The notes under the pieces are model-generated. The model made no database searches. It worked only from the letters and a program-made list of their open reading frames with translations, and was not told where the DNA came from. A stretch of DNA of 64,000 nt from Seohaeicola saemankumensis (GTDB lineage Bacteria; Pseudomonadota; Alphaproteobacteria; Rhodobacterales; Rhodobacteraceae): contig NZ_JAIUZI010000002.1 of NCBI RefSeq assembly GCF_020171285.1, positions 186,001 through 250,000 of the forward strand. The letters run 5' to 3'. Position 1 is the first letter of the stretch. Every line of letters begins with the position of its first letter. Shown here in pieces: positions 9,501 to 18,088 of this stretch. The position numbers and the translations under genes were made by a program.

Positions 9501-9704
9501 ATGGAAACCCGGAAACGATCCGTCGTGAAAGCGGTGGTATGGAACCTGATCGGCCTGTCGGTCATGGCGACGGTCGGCTTTGTCGCCACCGGATCGGCGG
9601 CGGTTGGCGGCACCATGGCGCTGGTCAATACCGCCATAGGGTTTGTCACTTACCTGGTTTACGAACGGATCTGGGCCGGTATCGGCTGGGGGCGGCATGT
9701 CTGA
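9501..9704 (+). CDS. DUF2061 small membrane protein
   Basis: A 67-residue protein with two hydrophobic segments (residues about 9-30 and 33-52) and a basic N-terminus (METRKRSVVKAVVWN), matching the DUF2061 pattern. Function unknown. The stop overlaps the start of the desaturase at 9697 by eight bases, so the pair is probably co-translated. No strong ribosome site is visible close to the ATG. Confidence 0.75.
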   Translation: METRKRSVVKAVVWNLIGLSVMATVGFVATGSAAVGGTMALVNTAIGFVTYLVYERIWAGIGWGRHV

Positions 9705-10602
9705 GCCCCGCCGCCCTGAATGGGGCACCTTTGCGCTGATCCTTGCCTGTTACGGGCTGTGGGGTGCGGTGGTCTTCTGGCTGTCGTCGCTGTCGCTGGC
9801 GGTGGCTGTCCTTGTTGTGACCCTTCTGATCGCGCTGCACTCGTCGCTGACGCACGAGGTGCTGCACGGCCACCCGTTCCGATCGGTCGCGCTGAACGAA
9901 GCCTTGATGGCCCTGCCGCTCAGCCTGATGATCCCCTATGGCCGGTTTCGTGACCTGCATCTCGCGCATCACCGCGACGCCAACCTGACCGACCCCTACG
10001 ACGATCCCGAAAGCAACTATCTCGACCCCGCCGTCTGGGACGCGATGCCGGGCTGGCAACAGCGGCTCTACCGGTTCAACAACACGCTTGCGGGCCGGAT
10101 CCTGATCGGCCCGGCCATCGGCCAGCTGCGCTTTGTCGCCGACGACTGGCGGCTCATGCGTCGGGGCGACCGGCGGGTCATGGCCGCCTGGGCGCTGCAT
10201 CTGCCGGGCGCGGCGGCGGTGCTGGCCCTCGTCTGGGTGTCGCCAATGCCGGTCTGGAGCTATCTGGTGGCGGCCTACGCGGCGCTCGGCCTGCTCAAGA
10301 TCCGTACCTTTCTTGAGCATCAGGCCCACGCCAGATCCCGCGCCCGCACGGTGATTATCGAGGACCGGGGGTGGCTGGCATTCCTATTTCTGAACAACAA
10401 CCTGCACGTCGTTCATCACATGAATCCCCGCGCGCCCTGGTATGCCTTGCCCGCGCTCTACCGGCGGGGCAAGGCGCGCTACCTGGCCTGCAACGAAGGC
10501 TATGTCTACCGCTCTTACGGCGAGGTCTTCCGCCGCTATCTGCTGGCGCCCAAGGATCCGGTGCCGCATCCGCTCTGGCCGTCCTCCCGGCCGCCCGTGT
10601 GA
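9697..10602 (+). CDS. Fatty acid desaturase-family membrane enzyme
   Basis: A 301-residue membrane di-iron enzyme. Its three histidine boxes are HEVLHGHP, HLAHHRD and HVVHHMNPRAPWY. Hydrophobic segments flank the first box. Boxes of this pattern occur in desaturases and in beta-carotene-type hydroxylases; the exact substrate cannot be read off. The ATG at 9697 overlaps the end of the DUF2061 gene, which favours this start over an in-frame ATG 54 bases upstream. Confidence 0.85.
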   Translation: MSEPRRPEWGTFALILACYGLWGAVVFWLSSLSLAVAVLVVTLLIALHSSLTHEVLHGHPFRSVALNEALMALPLSLMIPYGRFRDLHLAHHRDANLTDPYDDPESNYLDPAVWDAMPGWQQRLYRFNNTLAGRILIGPAIGQLRFVADDWRLMRRGDRRVMAAWALHLPGAAAVLALVWVSPMPVWSYLVAAYAALGLLKIRTFLEHQAHARSRARTVIIEDRGWLAFLFLNNNLHVVHHMNPRAPWYALPALYRRGKARYLACNEGYVYRSYGEVFRRYLLAPKDPVPHPLWPSSRPPV

Positions 10603-10687
10603 TCGCATGTGATCGGACCGTTTTGCCCACCGGCCCCGGTGATGGCTGCCCTCTGGCGCCGGCGCTGAAAACCCGCCATAGGGGGGC

Positions 10688-11590
10688 ATGAGTTTATGGA
10701 TTTTCATCGCCCTGGCCGCCGCCGCGTTCCAGACCGTCCGCTTTATGCTGCAGAAGGTGCTGAGCACCGCGCGGCTGACACCGGTCGGCGCGACCTTTGC
10801 CCGCTTTGCCTATTCTGCGCCGCTGCTGGTGGCCGGTCTGGCGGTGTATTTCATCGCAACCGGTACCCCGGTGCCCCCCACCACCCCGATGTTCTGGGCC
10901 TACGCCATTTCGGGCGGTGCCACGCAGATCTTTGCCACCGTCTGCATGGTGGCGCTGTTCCAGCAGCGCAACTTTGCCGTCGGCATCGCCTTCATGAAGA
11001 CAGAGGTGATCCTGACCGCGCTGATCGGTCTCATTCTGCTGGGCGACCGGATCACGCTGGCCGGTCTGGGGGCGATCCTGGTCGGGCTGGTGGCGGTGCT
11101 GATCCTGTCCAAGACGCCCGGTGCCTCCGGTGTCTGGTGGCGGCACCTGACCGGCCGCGCGCCTGTGCTGGGTATTGCGGCGGGGCTGATGTTTGCGGTC
11201 TCCTCGGTGACCTACCGAGGCGCGACGCTGGAATTCGGTGCAGTCAACCCGGCGCTGCGGGCGGCGCTGACGCTGGGCTGCGTGGCGACGATGCAGATGA
11301 TCGCCATGGCGCTCTGGCTGGGCTGGCGCGACCGGGCGCAGCTGGCGGCGGTCTGGCAGGCGCGGGGCACCGCCGTCTTTGTCGGGCTGGCCAGCCTGGC
11401 CGGGTCGTTCTGCTGGTTTCTCGCCTTCACGTTGCAGAACGCCGCTTATGTCAAGGCGGTGGGACAGGTCGAGCTGATCCTCAGCCTGTTTGCCTCGGTC
11501 CTGTTTTTCCGCGAACGGATCGCGGCGCGCGAAATGGCGGGGATCGTCCTGCTGGGCCTGTCGATCCTGGCGCTGGTGCTGGCGATCTGA
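10688..11590 (+). CDS. EamA/DMT-family transporter
   Basis: A 300-residue protein with about ten hydrophobic helices in two halves, as in drug/metabolite transporters with duplicated EamA domains. The second half contains VKAVGQVELILSLFASVLFFRERI, the usual conserved C-terminal EamA stretch. AGGGGGGC precedes the ATG. Substrate unknown. It is convergent with the Nudix gene, only four bases apart. Confidence 0.88.
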   Translation: MSLWIFIALAAAAFQTVRFMLQKVLSTARLTPVGATFARFAYSAPLLVAGLAVYFIATGTPVPPTTPMFWAYAISGGATQIFATVCMVALFQQRNFAVGIAFMKTEVILTALIGLILLGDRITLAGLGAILVGLVAVLILSKTPGASGVWWRHLTGRAPVLGIAAGLMFAVSSVTYRGATLEFGAVNPALRAALTLGCVATMQMIAMALWLGWRDRAQLAAVWQARGTAVFVGLASLAGSFCWFLAFTLQNAAYVKAVGQVELILSLFASVLFFRERIAAREMAGIVLLGLSILALVLAI

Positions 11591-11594
11591 CGCC

Positions 11595-12296
11595 CTAGTC
11601 GTGCGTCGGCATCGGGTGGCCGCGCAGGCGCAGGAACAGGCTGGCCTCGTCGTTGTTACGGAAATAGGGCACCGATTCAGGCGGGTCGAACTTCGTGACG
11701 CGGGCCTCGACCTCGGCCAGGACCACCTCGGTAATGAACGGAAGATCAAAACTGCGGGCCTCGCTGAGCGGGATCCACTGCAGATGCGACAGCTCGTCCG
11801 AGGCATGGGTGAAATCGTCGAGATCGCCCTGGATGGCGCCCGCATCGACCAGAAAGAACCGCGCGTCGAACCGGCGCGGACGGCCCGGCGGCGTCAGGGC
11901 GCGGAACACGAACTGCAGCGCGTCGGCGGCGGGCAGGTGGCCGGTGGCGGCAAAGCTCTGCCAGTCGGGCGGCGGCGGCGCGCTCCATTGGCCGGGCTGG
12001 CCCAGCACCAGGCCGGTTTCCTCCCACAGCTCGCGGATGGCGGCGGCGGCCAGCATGGTCTGCATCCCTGCCGGCGCTTCTTCGTTCAGCCGGTCGTGGC
12101 ACACGGCGGGCAGGGGCGCGGCCAGCGGGATGTCGGCGTCGCCGGCATCCACCGCGCCGCCGGGAAACACGAACTTGTTGGGCATGAACGCCGCCTTGGC
12201 GCCGCGCTGTCCCATAAGGATGGCGGGCTTGTCCATGCGGTCGCGCAGCACGATCACTGTCGCGGCATTGCGGATTGCGGTCTTGTCGATGCTCAT
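11595..12296 (-). CDS. Nudix hydrolase, NUDT19-like
   Basis: A 233-residue Nudix protein. FVFPGGAVDAGDAD starts the Nudix box and RELWEETGLVLG ends it, but about 35 residues are inserted between the glycine-rich part and REUxEE. This insertion is a known trait of NUDT19/RP2p-type CoA-diphosphatase-like proteins. All catalytic Glu residues of the REUxEExGU core are present. The chosen ATG (MSIDKTAIRNA) has GAGGGG upstream; longer upstream readings lack support. Substrate could be CoA esters, by family inference only. Confidence 0.85.
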   Translation of the reverse strand: MSIDKTAIRNAATVIVLRDRMDKPAILMGQRGAKAAFMPNKFVFPGGAVDAGDADIPLAAPLPAVCHDRLNEEAPAGMQTMLAAAAIRELWEETGLVLGQPGQWSAPPPPDWQSFAATGHLPAADALQFVFRALTPPGRPRRFDARFFLVDAGAIQGDLDDFTHASDELSHLQWIPLSEARSFDLPFITEVVLAEVEARVTKFDPPESVPYFRNNDEASLFLRLRGHPMPTHD

Positions 12297-12334
12297 GGCC
12301 CCTCGCGTGTTGGTCAGGGGCGCGGCCGGTTGCG

Positions 12335-12733
12335 TTATCCGAACCCGTGCATGCGTCGCGCCCATTGGAACGCGACGATGGCCCCTTTCAGTCTGGGCAG
12401 AAGGTAAAGCGACAACGACAGACATCCAACCGCAAAGATGGAAAACAGCACCATCGGCGCGGGGCGGTAGATTTCGAACACCAACAGCAGCAGCGGCGCC
12501 ATCAGGTGACCGACCAGCAGGATCGTCAGATAGGCCGGTCCGTCGTCGGCCCGGTGATGGTGCAGATCCTCGCCGCAATGGGCGCAGGTATCGTGCACCT
12601 TGAGATAGCTGTGCAGAACCGCGCCTTCGCCGCAATTCGGGCAGCGCCGCCGCCAGCCGCGCAACAGGGCGGGCTTCAGCGGGCGGTCGGGCTCGGCGGT
12701 GACATGCACGTGGGGCTGGATCTGTTCGGTCAT
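12335..12733 (-). CDS. DUF983 zinc-ribbon membrane protein
   Basis: A 132-residue protein with a CPNCG...CAHCG zinc-ribbon-like pair (residues about 31-53) followed by two hydrophobic helices (about 70-118). This is the DUF983 layout, whose function is not established. It precedes the Nudix gene on the same strand with a 38-base gap and is divergent from the EF-hand protein. Confidence 0.85.
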   Translation of the reverse strand: MTEQIQPHVHVTAEPDRPLKPALLRGWRRRCPNCGEGAVLHSYLKVHDTCAHCGEDLHHHRADDGPAYLTILLVGHLMAPLLLLVFEIYRPAPMVLFSIFAVGCLSLSLYLLPRLKGAIVAFQWARRMHGFG

Positions 12734-12933
12734 GGTTCGCTCATCTGCTGTTGCACCCTAGGTGGACCCTGCGGCCCGGCTCGCCAAGGGTGACAGGCGC
12801 CTTTGCGTCGCGATGTCGCAAAAACCGGGCCCGATGGCAAACCCGAAATTTTCTGCGACGGATTCCTGACACCACCGCGTTTGGAGTATATCACAGGCGG
12901 CACAGGGCCGCCGCAAAACAAGGACTGACCCAG

Positions 12934-13458
12934 ATGAAACATACAGGCTTTATCACCGGGATCGTGGCGGCATCCTTTGTGCTGACCGCAGGCGCCTCGC
13001 TGGCACAGGGCATGGGCGACAAGCCCGGCTGCGGTGGCCCGCGCCACGAACGCCCCGCCTTCAGCGAGCTGGACGCGGACGGCAGCGGCGAAGTCACCAA
13101 GGCTGAAATGGACGCCCACCGCGCCGCGCGCTTTGCCGAGGCCGACACCGACGGCGACGGCAAGCTGAGCCTCGAAGAGGTGCAGGCCGCCGCCATGAAA
13201 CGGGCCTCGGAACGCGCCGCGCACATGCTTGAACGCTTCGACGCCGATGGCGACGGTTTCCTCAGCGCCGAGGAAATGCCGAAACCGGGCCGCAAGGGCG
13301 GCATGGAGCGCATGTTCGAGCGTCTGGACACCGACGGCAGCGGCGGTATCTCAGAGGCCGAATTCAAGGCGGCCGGCGACAAGATGCGCGAGCGGCACGG
13401 CAAGAAGGACCATGGCATGATGAAGCGCCACGGCAATTGCGGACCGGACAAGACCTGA
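12934..13458 (+). CDS. Periplasmic EF-hand calcium-binding protein
   Basis: A 174-residue exported protein with a signal peptide (residues 1-25, ending ASLAQ) and four EF-hand loops at residues 47-58, 71-82, 103-114 and 132-143 (DADGSG, DTDGDG, DADGDG, DTDGSG). All loops keep Asp at positions 1, 3 and Glu at 12, so all should bind metal. The C-terminus is rich in His, Met and Lys. It lies six bases upstream of the ECF sigma gene and probably belongs to the same unit. A long upstream reading frame was rejected because it would bury the signal peptide. Confidence 0.88.
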   Translation: MKHTGFITGIVAASFVLTAGASLAQGMGDKPGCGGPRHERPAFSELDADGSGEVTKAEMDAHRAARFAEADTDGDGKLSLEEVQAAAMKRASERAAHMLERFDADGDGFLSAEEMPKPGRKGGMERMFERLDTDGSGGISEAEFKAAGDKMRERHGKKDHGMMKRHGNCGPDKT

Positions 13459-13464
13459 TCCGGT

Positions 13465-14115
13465 GTGTCGAACGCGGCGGCCATATCCGGGGGAACCCCC
13501 GTTGCGCCCGGCAGGGGCCGGGTGGACGGGGGCACTCCGGTGACCGGCGAGGCGCCCAGCGACGACGCGTTGCTCGTGCTCTTTGCCAATGGCGAGGCAC
13601 AGGCGGCGCGCGAGCTGACCGCCCGGCTGGGGCCGCGTGTCTTTTCGGTCGCCCTGCGGGTGCTGGGCGACCGGGCCGAGGCCGAGGACGTGGCGCAGGA
13701 GGCCATGCTGCGGCTCTGGCGGATGGCGCCGGAGTGGCAGCCGGGGCAGGCCAAGGTCTCGACCTGGCTGTACCGGGTGGCGATGAACCTCTGTCTCGAC
13801 CTGAAACGGCGGCGGCGTGGCGGATCGGTCAACATCGACGACGTGCCCGAACCGCCCGATCCGGGGCAAAGCGCGCCCGAACAGCTGCAGGACCGGGCGC
13901 GGGCAGACGCGCTGCAGGCGGCCCTGATGACGCTGCCCGACCGGCAGCGGCAGGCGGTGGTGCTGCGCCACATCGAAGATCTGCCAAACCCCGAAATCGC
14001 GGGGATCATGGACATCAGCGTCGAGGCGGTCGAAAGTCTGACTGCCCGGGGCAAACGGGCGCTGGCGGCGGCTTTGGCCGGACGTCGCGCGGAACTGGGG
14101 TATAGCGATGGCTGA
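13465..14115 (+). CDS. ECF-type RNA polymerase sigma factor
   Basis: A 216-residue sigma-70-family factor. Region 2 is visible as EAEDVAQEAMLRLWR...KVSTWLYRVAMNLCLDLKRR and region 4 as LPDRQRQAVVLRHIEDLPNPEIAGIMDIS. The GTG start at 13465 is tentative: the first 30 residues look unconserved and a later GTG is possible. Its stop overlaps the next gene by eight bases (ATGGCTGA). The neighbours (membrane protein, metal-sensor-like protein, EF-hand protein) suggest an envelope metal or calcium stress response. Confidence 0.85.
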   Translation: MSNAAAISGGTPVAPGRGRVDGGTPVTGEAPSDDALLVLFANGEAQAARELTARLGPRVFSVALRVLGDRAEAEDVAQEAMLRLWRMAPEWQPGQAKVSTWLYRVAMNLCLDLKRRRRGGSVNIDDVPEPPDPGQSAPEQLQDRARADALQAALMTLPDRQRQAVVLRHIEDLPNPEIAGIMDISVEAVESLTARGKRALAAALAGRRAELGYSDG

Positions 14116-14470
14116 CAAAAACGGACATATCGACCTGGACGGGCTGTTTGACGCCGCCCGGCGCGACAGCGCCGCGCTGCCCGAGGCTCTTTCCGAACGG
14201 ATCCTGGCCGATGCGGCGCAGGTGCAGGCCGGGTTTGCCGAACCTCCCGCACGGGCACCGTCGCCGGGGCTGTGGCGGCAGGTGATGGTCCTGCTGGGCG
14301 GCTGGCCCGCCTTGGGCGGTCTGGCGGCGGCCTGTGCCGCCGGGGTCTGGATCGGGGTGTCGCCGCCCGCGTTCCTGCCGGACCCGGCCGGGCTGGTCAG
14401 CGCGGCGCAAAGCGAAGTCGACGTATTGGGCGGCTACAGCCTGTCGTCGCTCTATCTGGAGGATGGCTGA
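14108..14470 (+). CDS. Putative membrane anti-sigma partner
   Basis: A 120-residue protein with one clear hydrophobic segment (about residues 58-82). I do not recognise a named domain. It is coupled at both ends by the identical ATGGCTGA overlap, upstream to the sigma factor and downstream to the metal-sensor-like gene. Position and topology suggest an anti-sigma or membrane component of the sigma circuit. No zinc-binding HxxxCxxC of the ZAS type is present. Confidence 0.6.
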   Translation: MADKNGHIDLDGLFDAARRDSAALPEALSERILADAAQVQAGFAEPPARAPSPGLWRQVMVLLGGWPALGGLAAACAAGVWIGVSPPAFLPDPAGLVSAAQSEVDVLGGYSLSSLYLEDG

Positions 14471-14972
14471 GATGGCTGACGATATGACCGCCAAGCCGCC
14501 ACGGGCGCGGGCCTGGGTGCGGATCCTGCTGGGCGTCTCGCTGGCGTTGAACCTGGCGGTGATCGGGCTGGCGATCGGCGCCGCCTTCCGCTTTGGCGGG
14601 CCGGACGGGGCGCACCGGCCGCCGCCGCCGATGGGCGCGATCCTGTACCGCGAATTGCCGCGCGAGGATCGCAAGGCGCTGCGGGGCCGCGCCTTTGGCA
14701 GCCGCGAGGAACATGCCGCCAAACGCCGGGACGAAGCGGCGGCGATCGACGCGGCCCTGCGCGCGGTTCCGTTCGATGCCGCCGCGCTGGGCGCGTTCCT
14801 GGACGGGCAGGCGCGGGACCGCGAAGCCTTCCAGTCCGCTGTGCAGGAGGCCTGGCTGACCCGCGTTTCAGAGATGAGCGATGCCCAGCGTGCGGCCTAT
14901 GCCGACCGTCTGATGCAGGCTGCGAAACACTTGGACGCAAAGAAATGGGACCGAAAGCACAAGGCAGACTGA
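14463..14972 (+). CDS. Periplasmic heavy-metal sensor-like protein (Spy/CpxP-like)
   Basis: A protein of about 169 residues with an N-terminal membrane anchor (residues about 17-40) and an alpha-helical periplasmic part rich in Arg and Glu. LYRELPREDRKALRG and LTRVSEMSDAQRAAYADRL resemble the Metal_resist family repeats. It starts inside the stop of the previous gene (ATGGCTGA); an ATG at 14472 is an alternative. It would act with the sigma factor at 13465 in sensing or buffering envelope stress; the ligand is unknown. Confidence 0.65.
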   Translation: MAEMADDMTAKPPRARAWVRILLGVSLALNLAVIGLAIGAAFRFGGPDGAHRPPPPMGAILYRELPREDRKALRGRAFGSREEHAAKRRDEAAAIDAALRAVPFDAAALGAFLDGQARDREAFQSAVQEAWLTRVSEMSDAQRAAYADRLMQAAKHLDAKKWDRKHKAD

Positions 14973-14973
14973 G

Positions 14974-16413
14974 TCAGGCTGCGGTGGTTGCCAGGGTGAC
15001 TTGGTTGCGCCCGCCATCCTTGGCCTCATACAGGGCCCGGTCGGCCTGATCGATCAGCGCGGCCGCCAGCGCCTCGTCCGAGGTGTCGGCCGGCAGCGCG
15101 GCAGGGCCGGGAGCAACCCCGATGCTGACGGTCACACCCAGCGACAGACCGTGCACCCGGAACGGGCTGCCGTTCATCCGACGGCACAGGCAGCCGGCGG
15201 CCTTCGCCGCCTCCGCCGCGGTCATGTCGGGCAGCACGATCAGGAATTCCTCGCCACCGACCCGGGCAATCAGATCGCCGGGGCGCATGTTGTGCTGCAG
15301 CCGCCGCGCGGCCTCGATCAGCACCGCGTCGCCGGTCAGGTGGCCGTAGGCGTCGTTGATCGACTTGAAGTGGTCCAGATCGGCCAGCATCACCGCAAAT
15401 GGTGTCTGGTTGTCGACCGAGGTGCGGGCGATCCGGGCCAGCCGGGGCAGGGCGAACCGGCGGTTGAACAGGCCGGTCATCGGATCGCGCAGTGCCGCCC
15501 GCAGCCCATCGCGCAGATCGTTGCGCAACCGTTCCGAACGCGCCTTGTTGCGCAGCCGCGCCGTCAGCCGCAGATCGAGTTCTTCGGGGCAGAACCCTTC
15601 GGCCACCACGTCATGCGCGCCCCGGTCCAGCGCTTCGGCCGCCAGCGCGGGGTTGGCCGGGTCGGCCACGCCGATCAGAACCGTGTCGCGGGTGACGGTC
15701 CGGGCGCGCAGGTCCGCCAGCAGCCGCAACCCGGTCCCGCCGGTGCCGGTCAGTTCGACGATGATCGCCTCGGGCACCGGGGCGTCCATCAGCCGATGCG
15801 CCTCGGCCATGGAATGGCTGCGGATGTGATGCGGGCTGGACCGGCCCAGCCGGATGCGCCATTGCGCCCCGGTCCGCGCGTCCTCGGCCAGGATCGCCAC
15901 CTGCGCCGGGGCGACGGGCATCGGCGCGGGCGCGCCGGCTCCGGTGAATTCCGCGGCGGCCTCCGACAGGCCATTGCGCACCGCCGGGGGGGTGTTCATC
16001 CGCAATTCCTCGCGGTTCGACCGGGCCCGCAACAGGCTGCGGATCCGCGCCTGCAGCATCATGTCGTCGACCGGCTGGCTCAGCACATCGTCGACCCCTG
16101 CGGCCAGCGCCCGCAGCCGCGCGCCCGAATCGTTCTGCCCGGTGATGGCCACCACGGGGATACCGGCGGTCGCCTCATCGGCCCCCAACAGGGCGACCAG
16201 CGCCAGCGCGTCCCCGTCCGGCAGTGTCATCGCGGTGACGATCAGATCCGGCTGGCAGCGCCGGATCAGCGGCAGCAACCCGTCCAGCCGGTCGCCCTGC
16301 ACGACGTGGTACCAGGCCGCCGAAAGCTGCACTTTCAGCATGATACGATTGGTCGATATCCCATCGAGGATCAGGATTGTCGCCTGCACGGTCTCGCCTT
16401 TCGACACTTGCAT
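14974..16413 (-). CDS. PleD-like diguanylate cyclase with degenerate receiver
   Basis: A 479-residue protein with the PleD order: receiver (residues 12-130), receiver-like adaptor (about 165-290) and GGDEF domain. The cyclase motif is GGEEF (386-390) and the RxxD product-inhibition site (RPGD, 377-380) is intact, so it should make cyclic di-GMP with feedback control. The first receiver has DG instead of the acidic pair and Ala61 where the phospho-accepting Asp should be, so phosphorylation control is probably lost. Cytoplasmic; regulates surface or motile behaviour by family analogy. Confidence 0.88.
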   Translation of the reverse strand: MQVSKGETVQATILILDGISTNRIMLKVQLSAAWYHVVQGDRLDGLLPLIRRCQPDLIVTAMTLPDGDALALVALLGADEATAGIPVVAITGQNDSGARLRALAAGVDDVLSQPVDDMMLQARIRSLLRARSNREELRMNTPPAVRNGLSEAAAEFTGAGAPAPMPVAPAQVAILAEDARTGAQWRIRLGRSSPHHIRSHSMAEAHRLMDAPVPEAIIVELTGTGGTGLRLLADLRARTVTRDTVLIGVADPANPALAAEALDRGAHDVVAEGFCPEELDLRLTARLRNKARSERLRNDLRDGLRAALRDPMTGLFNRRFALPRLARIARTSVDNQTPFAVMLADLDHFKSINDAYGHLTGDAVLIEAARRLQHNMRPGDLIARVGGEEFLIVLPDMTAAEAAKAAGCLCRRMNGSPFRVHGLSLGVTVSIGVAPGPAALPADTSDEALAAALIDQADRALYEAKDGGRNQVTLATTAA

Positions 16414-16484
16414 TCACCTCGTCCCGGAGTCTTAATGAGAGTGGTTAACAAACCCTTTCCCGCGTCGATCAAAGTTGCTCCGAT

Positions 16485-16769
16485 ATGCCGATTTCCGCTC
16501 AGGCCGCCGAGACGCTGGCGCTACAGGCCCTGTCCTGGCTGGCCTCTCAGGACGATCTTCTTAATGTTTTCATGGGCTCGACGGGTGCGGGGATGGAGGA
16601 TCTGCGGCAGCGCGCGGGCGAGCCGGAATTCCTCGGCTCGGTCCTTGATTTCCTGATGATGGACGACGCCTGGGTGGTCGGGTTCTGCGATGCCGGCGGG
16701 CTGGCCTATGACCAGCCGATGCAGGCCCGCGCCGCGCTGCCGGGCGGCGCGCAGGTGCATTGGACGTGA
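16485..16769 (+). CDS. DUF3572 protein
   Basis: A 94-residue acidic helical protein. AETLALQALSWLASQDDLLNVFMGSTG is characteristic of DUF3572, a family restricted mostly to alphaproteobacteria with no assigned function. It overlaps the following HAD phosphatase gene (GTGA), suggesting co-translation. It is divergent from the diguanylate cyclase. Confidence 0.8.
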   Translation: MPISAQAAETLALQALSWLASQDDLLNVFMGSTGAGMEDLRQRAGEPEFLGSVLDFLMMDDAWVVGFCDAGGLAYDQPMQARAALPGGAQVHWT

Positions 16770-17482
16770 CCGGCCAGATGCCCGGATCCGCCCATCAGGT
16801 CGACGCGATCCTGTTCGACAAGGACGGCACGCTGTTCGATTTCGGCTCGACCTGGAATGTCTGGGCCGCCCGGATCATCGCGCAGCTGTCGGGCGGCGAT
16901 CCCGCCCTTGCGCGGGCGCTGGCCGCGGGCGCCCGGTTCGACCTGGACACGCAGAGTTTCCATCCCGACAGCCCGGTCATCGCCGGCACCAACCGCGAGG
17001 CGGCGGAATGTTTCGCCCCGGCCTTGCCCGACCGCAGCATCGAAGAGATCGAACGCCACCTGATGCTCAGCGCCGCCGATGCGCCGCTGACCCCCGCCGT
17101 GCCGCTGGCGGGGTTTCTCGACGGATTGTCCGGGCGCGGGCTGCATCTGGGCGTGATGACCAACGACACCGAATACAGCGCCCGGATTCAGCTGGAAGAG
17201 GCGGGCGTTCTGGACCGCTTTGCCTTTGTCGCCGGGTTTGACAGTGGTTATGGCGCCAAACCCGCGCCCGATCCGCTGCTGGCCTTCTGCGATGTGATGG
17301 GCGTCGCGCCGGACCGCGCCGTGATGGTCGGCGACAGCACCCATGACCTGATCGCGGGCCGCGCGGCGGGGATGCGCACCATCGGCGTGCTGACCGGCAT
17401 GGCCCCGACCGAAGAGCTTGCGCCGCTGGCGGACGCGGTGTTCCCCGACATCGGCCATATCCCCAGCTGGCTGACGGCATAG
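16766..17482 (+). CDS. HAD-family phosphatase (Gph-like)
   Basis: A HAD hydrolase of about 238 residues. Motif I is FDKDGTLFDF (nucleophile and acid Asp), motif II is VMTNDT, the motif III lysine is in YGAKPAPDPLL, and motif IV is MVGDSTHDL. A cap domain lies between motifs I and II. Phosphoglycolate phosphatases look like this, but the substrate is not fixed by sequence. The GTG at 16766 overlaps the DUF3572 stop; the ATG at 16778 is an equally usable start. The RidA gene follows after 11 bases. Confidence 0.87.
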   Translation: MTGQMPGSAHQVDAILFDKDGTLFDFGSTWNVWAARIIAQLSGGDPALARALAAGARFDLDTQSFHPDSPVIAGTNREAAECFAPALPDRSIEEIERHLMLSAADAPLTPAVPLAGFLDGLSGRGLHLGVMTNDTEYSARIQLEEAGVLDRFAFVAGFDSGYGAKPAPDPLLAFCDVMGVAPDRAVMVGDSTHDLIAGRAAGMRTIGVLTGMAPTEELAPLADAVFPDIGHIPSWLTA

Positions 17483-17493
17483 GAGACCCCGGC

Positions 17494-17988
17494 ATGGCGC
17501 GGATCGAGACGAAACTGGCGGAACGCGGGCTGACGCTGCCCCAGCCGCTGGTGCTGCCGCCGGGCGTGGCCCTGCCGTTCCCCGAGGTCAACCTGCGCGG
17601 CAACCGGGCCTATGTCTCGGGCGCCGGGCCGCTGAACGACGACGGATCACTGGCCGGCCCCTTTGGCAAGGTCGGCGTCGATGTCAGCGTCGAGGACGCC
17701 GCCGCGCTGGCGCAAAAGACCGGGCTGGCGATTCTGGCCGGGTTGAAACGCGAACTGGGCGACCTCGACCGGATCACCGGCTGGTGCCGGGTCTTTGGCA
17801 TGGTCAACTGCGACCCCGGATTTCAGCAGCAGCCGGCGGTGATCAACGGGTTTTCCCATCTGATCCTCGATCTGTTCGGCCCCGAGGTCGGTCGCCATGC
17901 GCGGTCCGCCGTCGGCATGGCCGCGCTGCCGATGCGGATCGCGGTGGAAATCGAGGCCGAACTCGAGATCGCGCCCGCTGTCGCCTGA
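17494..17988 (+). CDS. RidA/YjgF family protein
   Basis: A 164-residue RidA-fold protein, longer than the 130-residue core. RSAVGMAALPMRIAVEIEAELEI is the conserved C-terminal block with the substrate-binding Arg. The family hydrolyses reactive enamine/imine intermediates, though members of longer subgroups differ. It is the third gene of the DUF3572-HAD-RidA cluster. Confidence 0.87.
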   Translation: MARIETKLAERGLTLPQPLVLPPGVALPFPEVNLRGNRAYVSGAGPLNDDGSLAGPFGKVGVDVSVEDAAALAQKTGLAILAGLKRELGDLDRITGWCRVFGMVNCDPGFQQQPAVINGFSHLILDLFGPEVGRHARSAVGMAALPMRIAVEIEAELEIAPAVA

Positions 17989-18088
17989 ACCAGGCCGTCC
18001 CTTGGCAAAAACGACCCTTCATGTCGCTATCTGAGCGGCAGCCCGCTGTCTTCTGCGGCTTGCTGGACCCAGCAAAAGGGGAACGGCC

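Noticed and set aside
16432..16448. Two TTAA half sites near the diguanylate cyclase start
   Set aside because: The spacing is nine bases, not seven, so it does not fit the CtrA full-site consensus.
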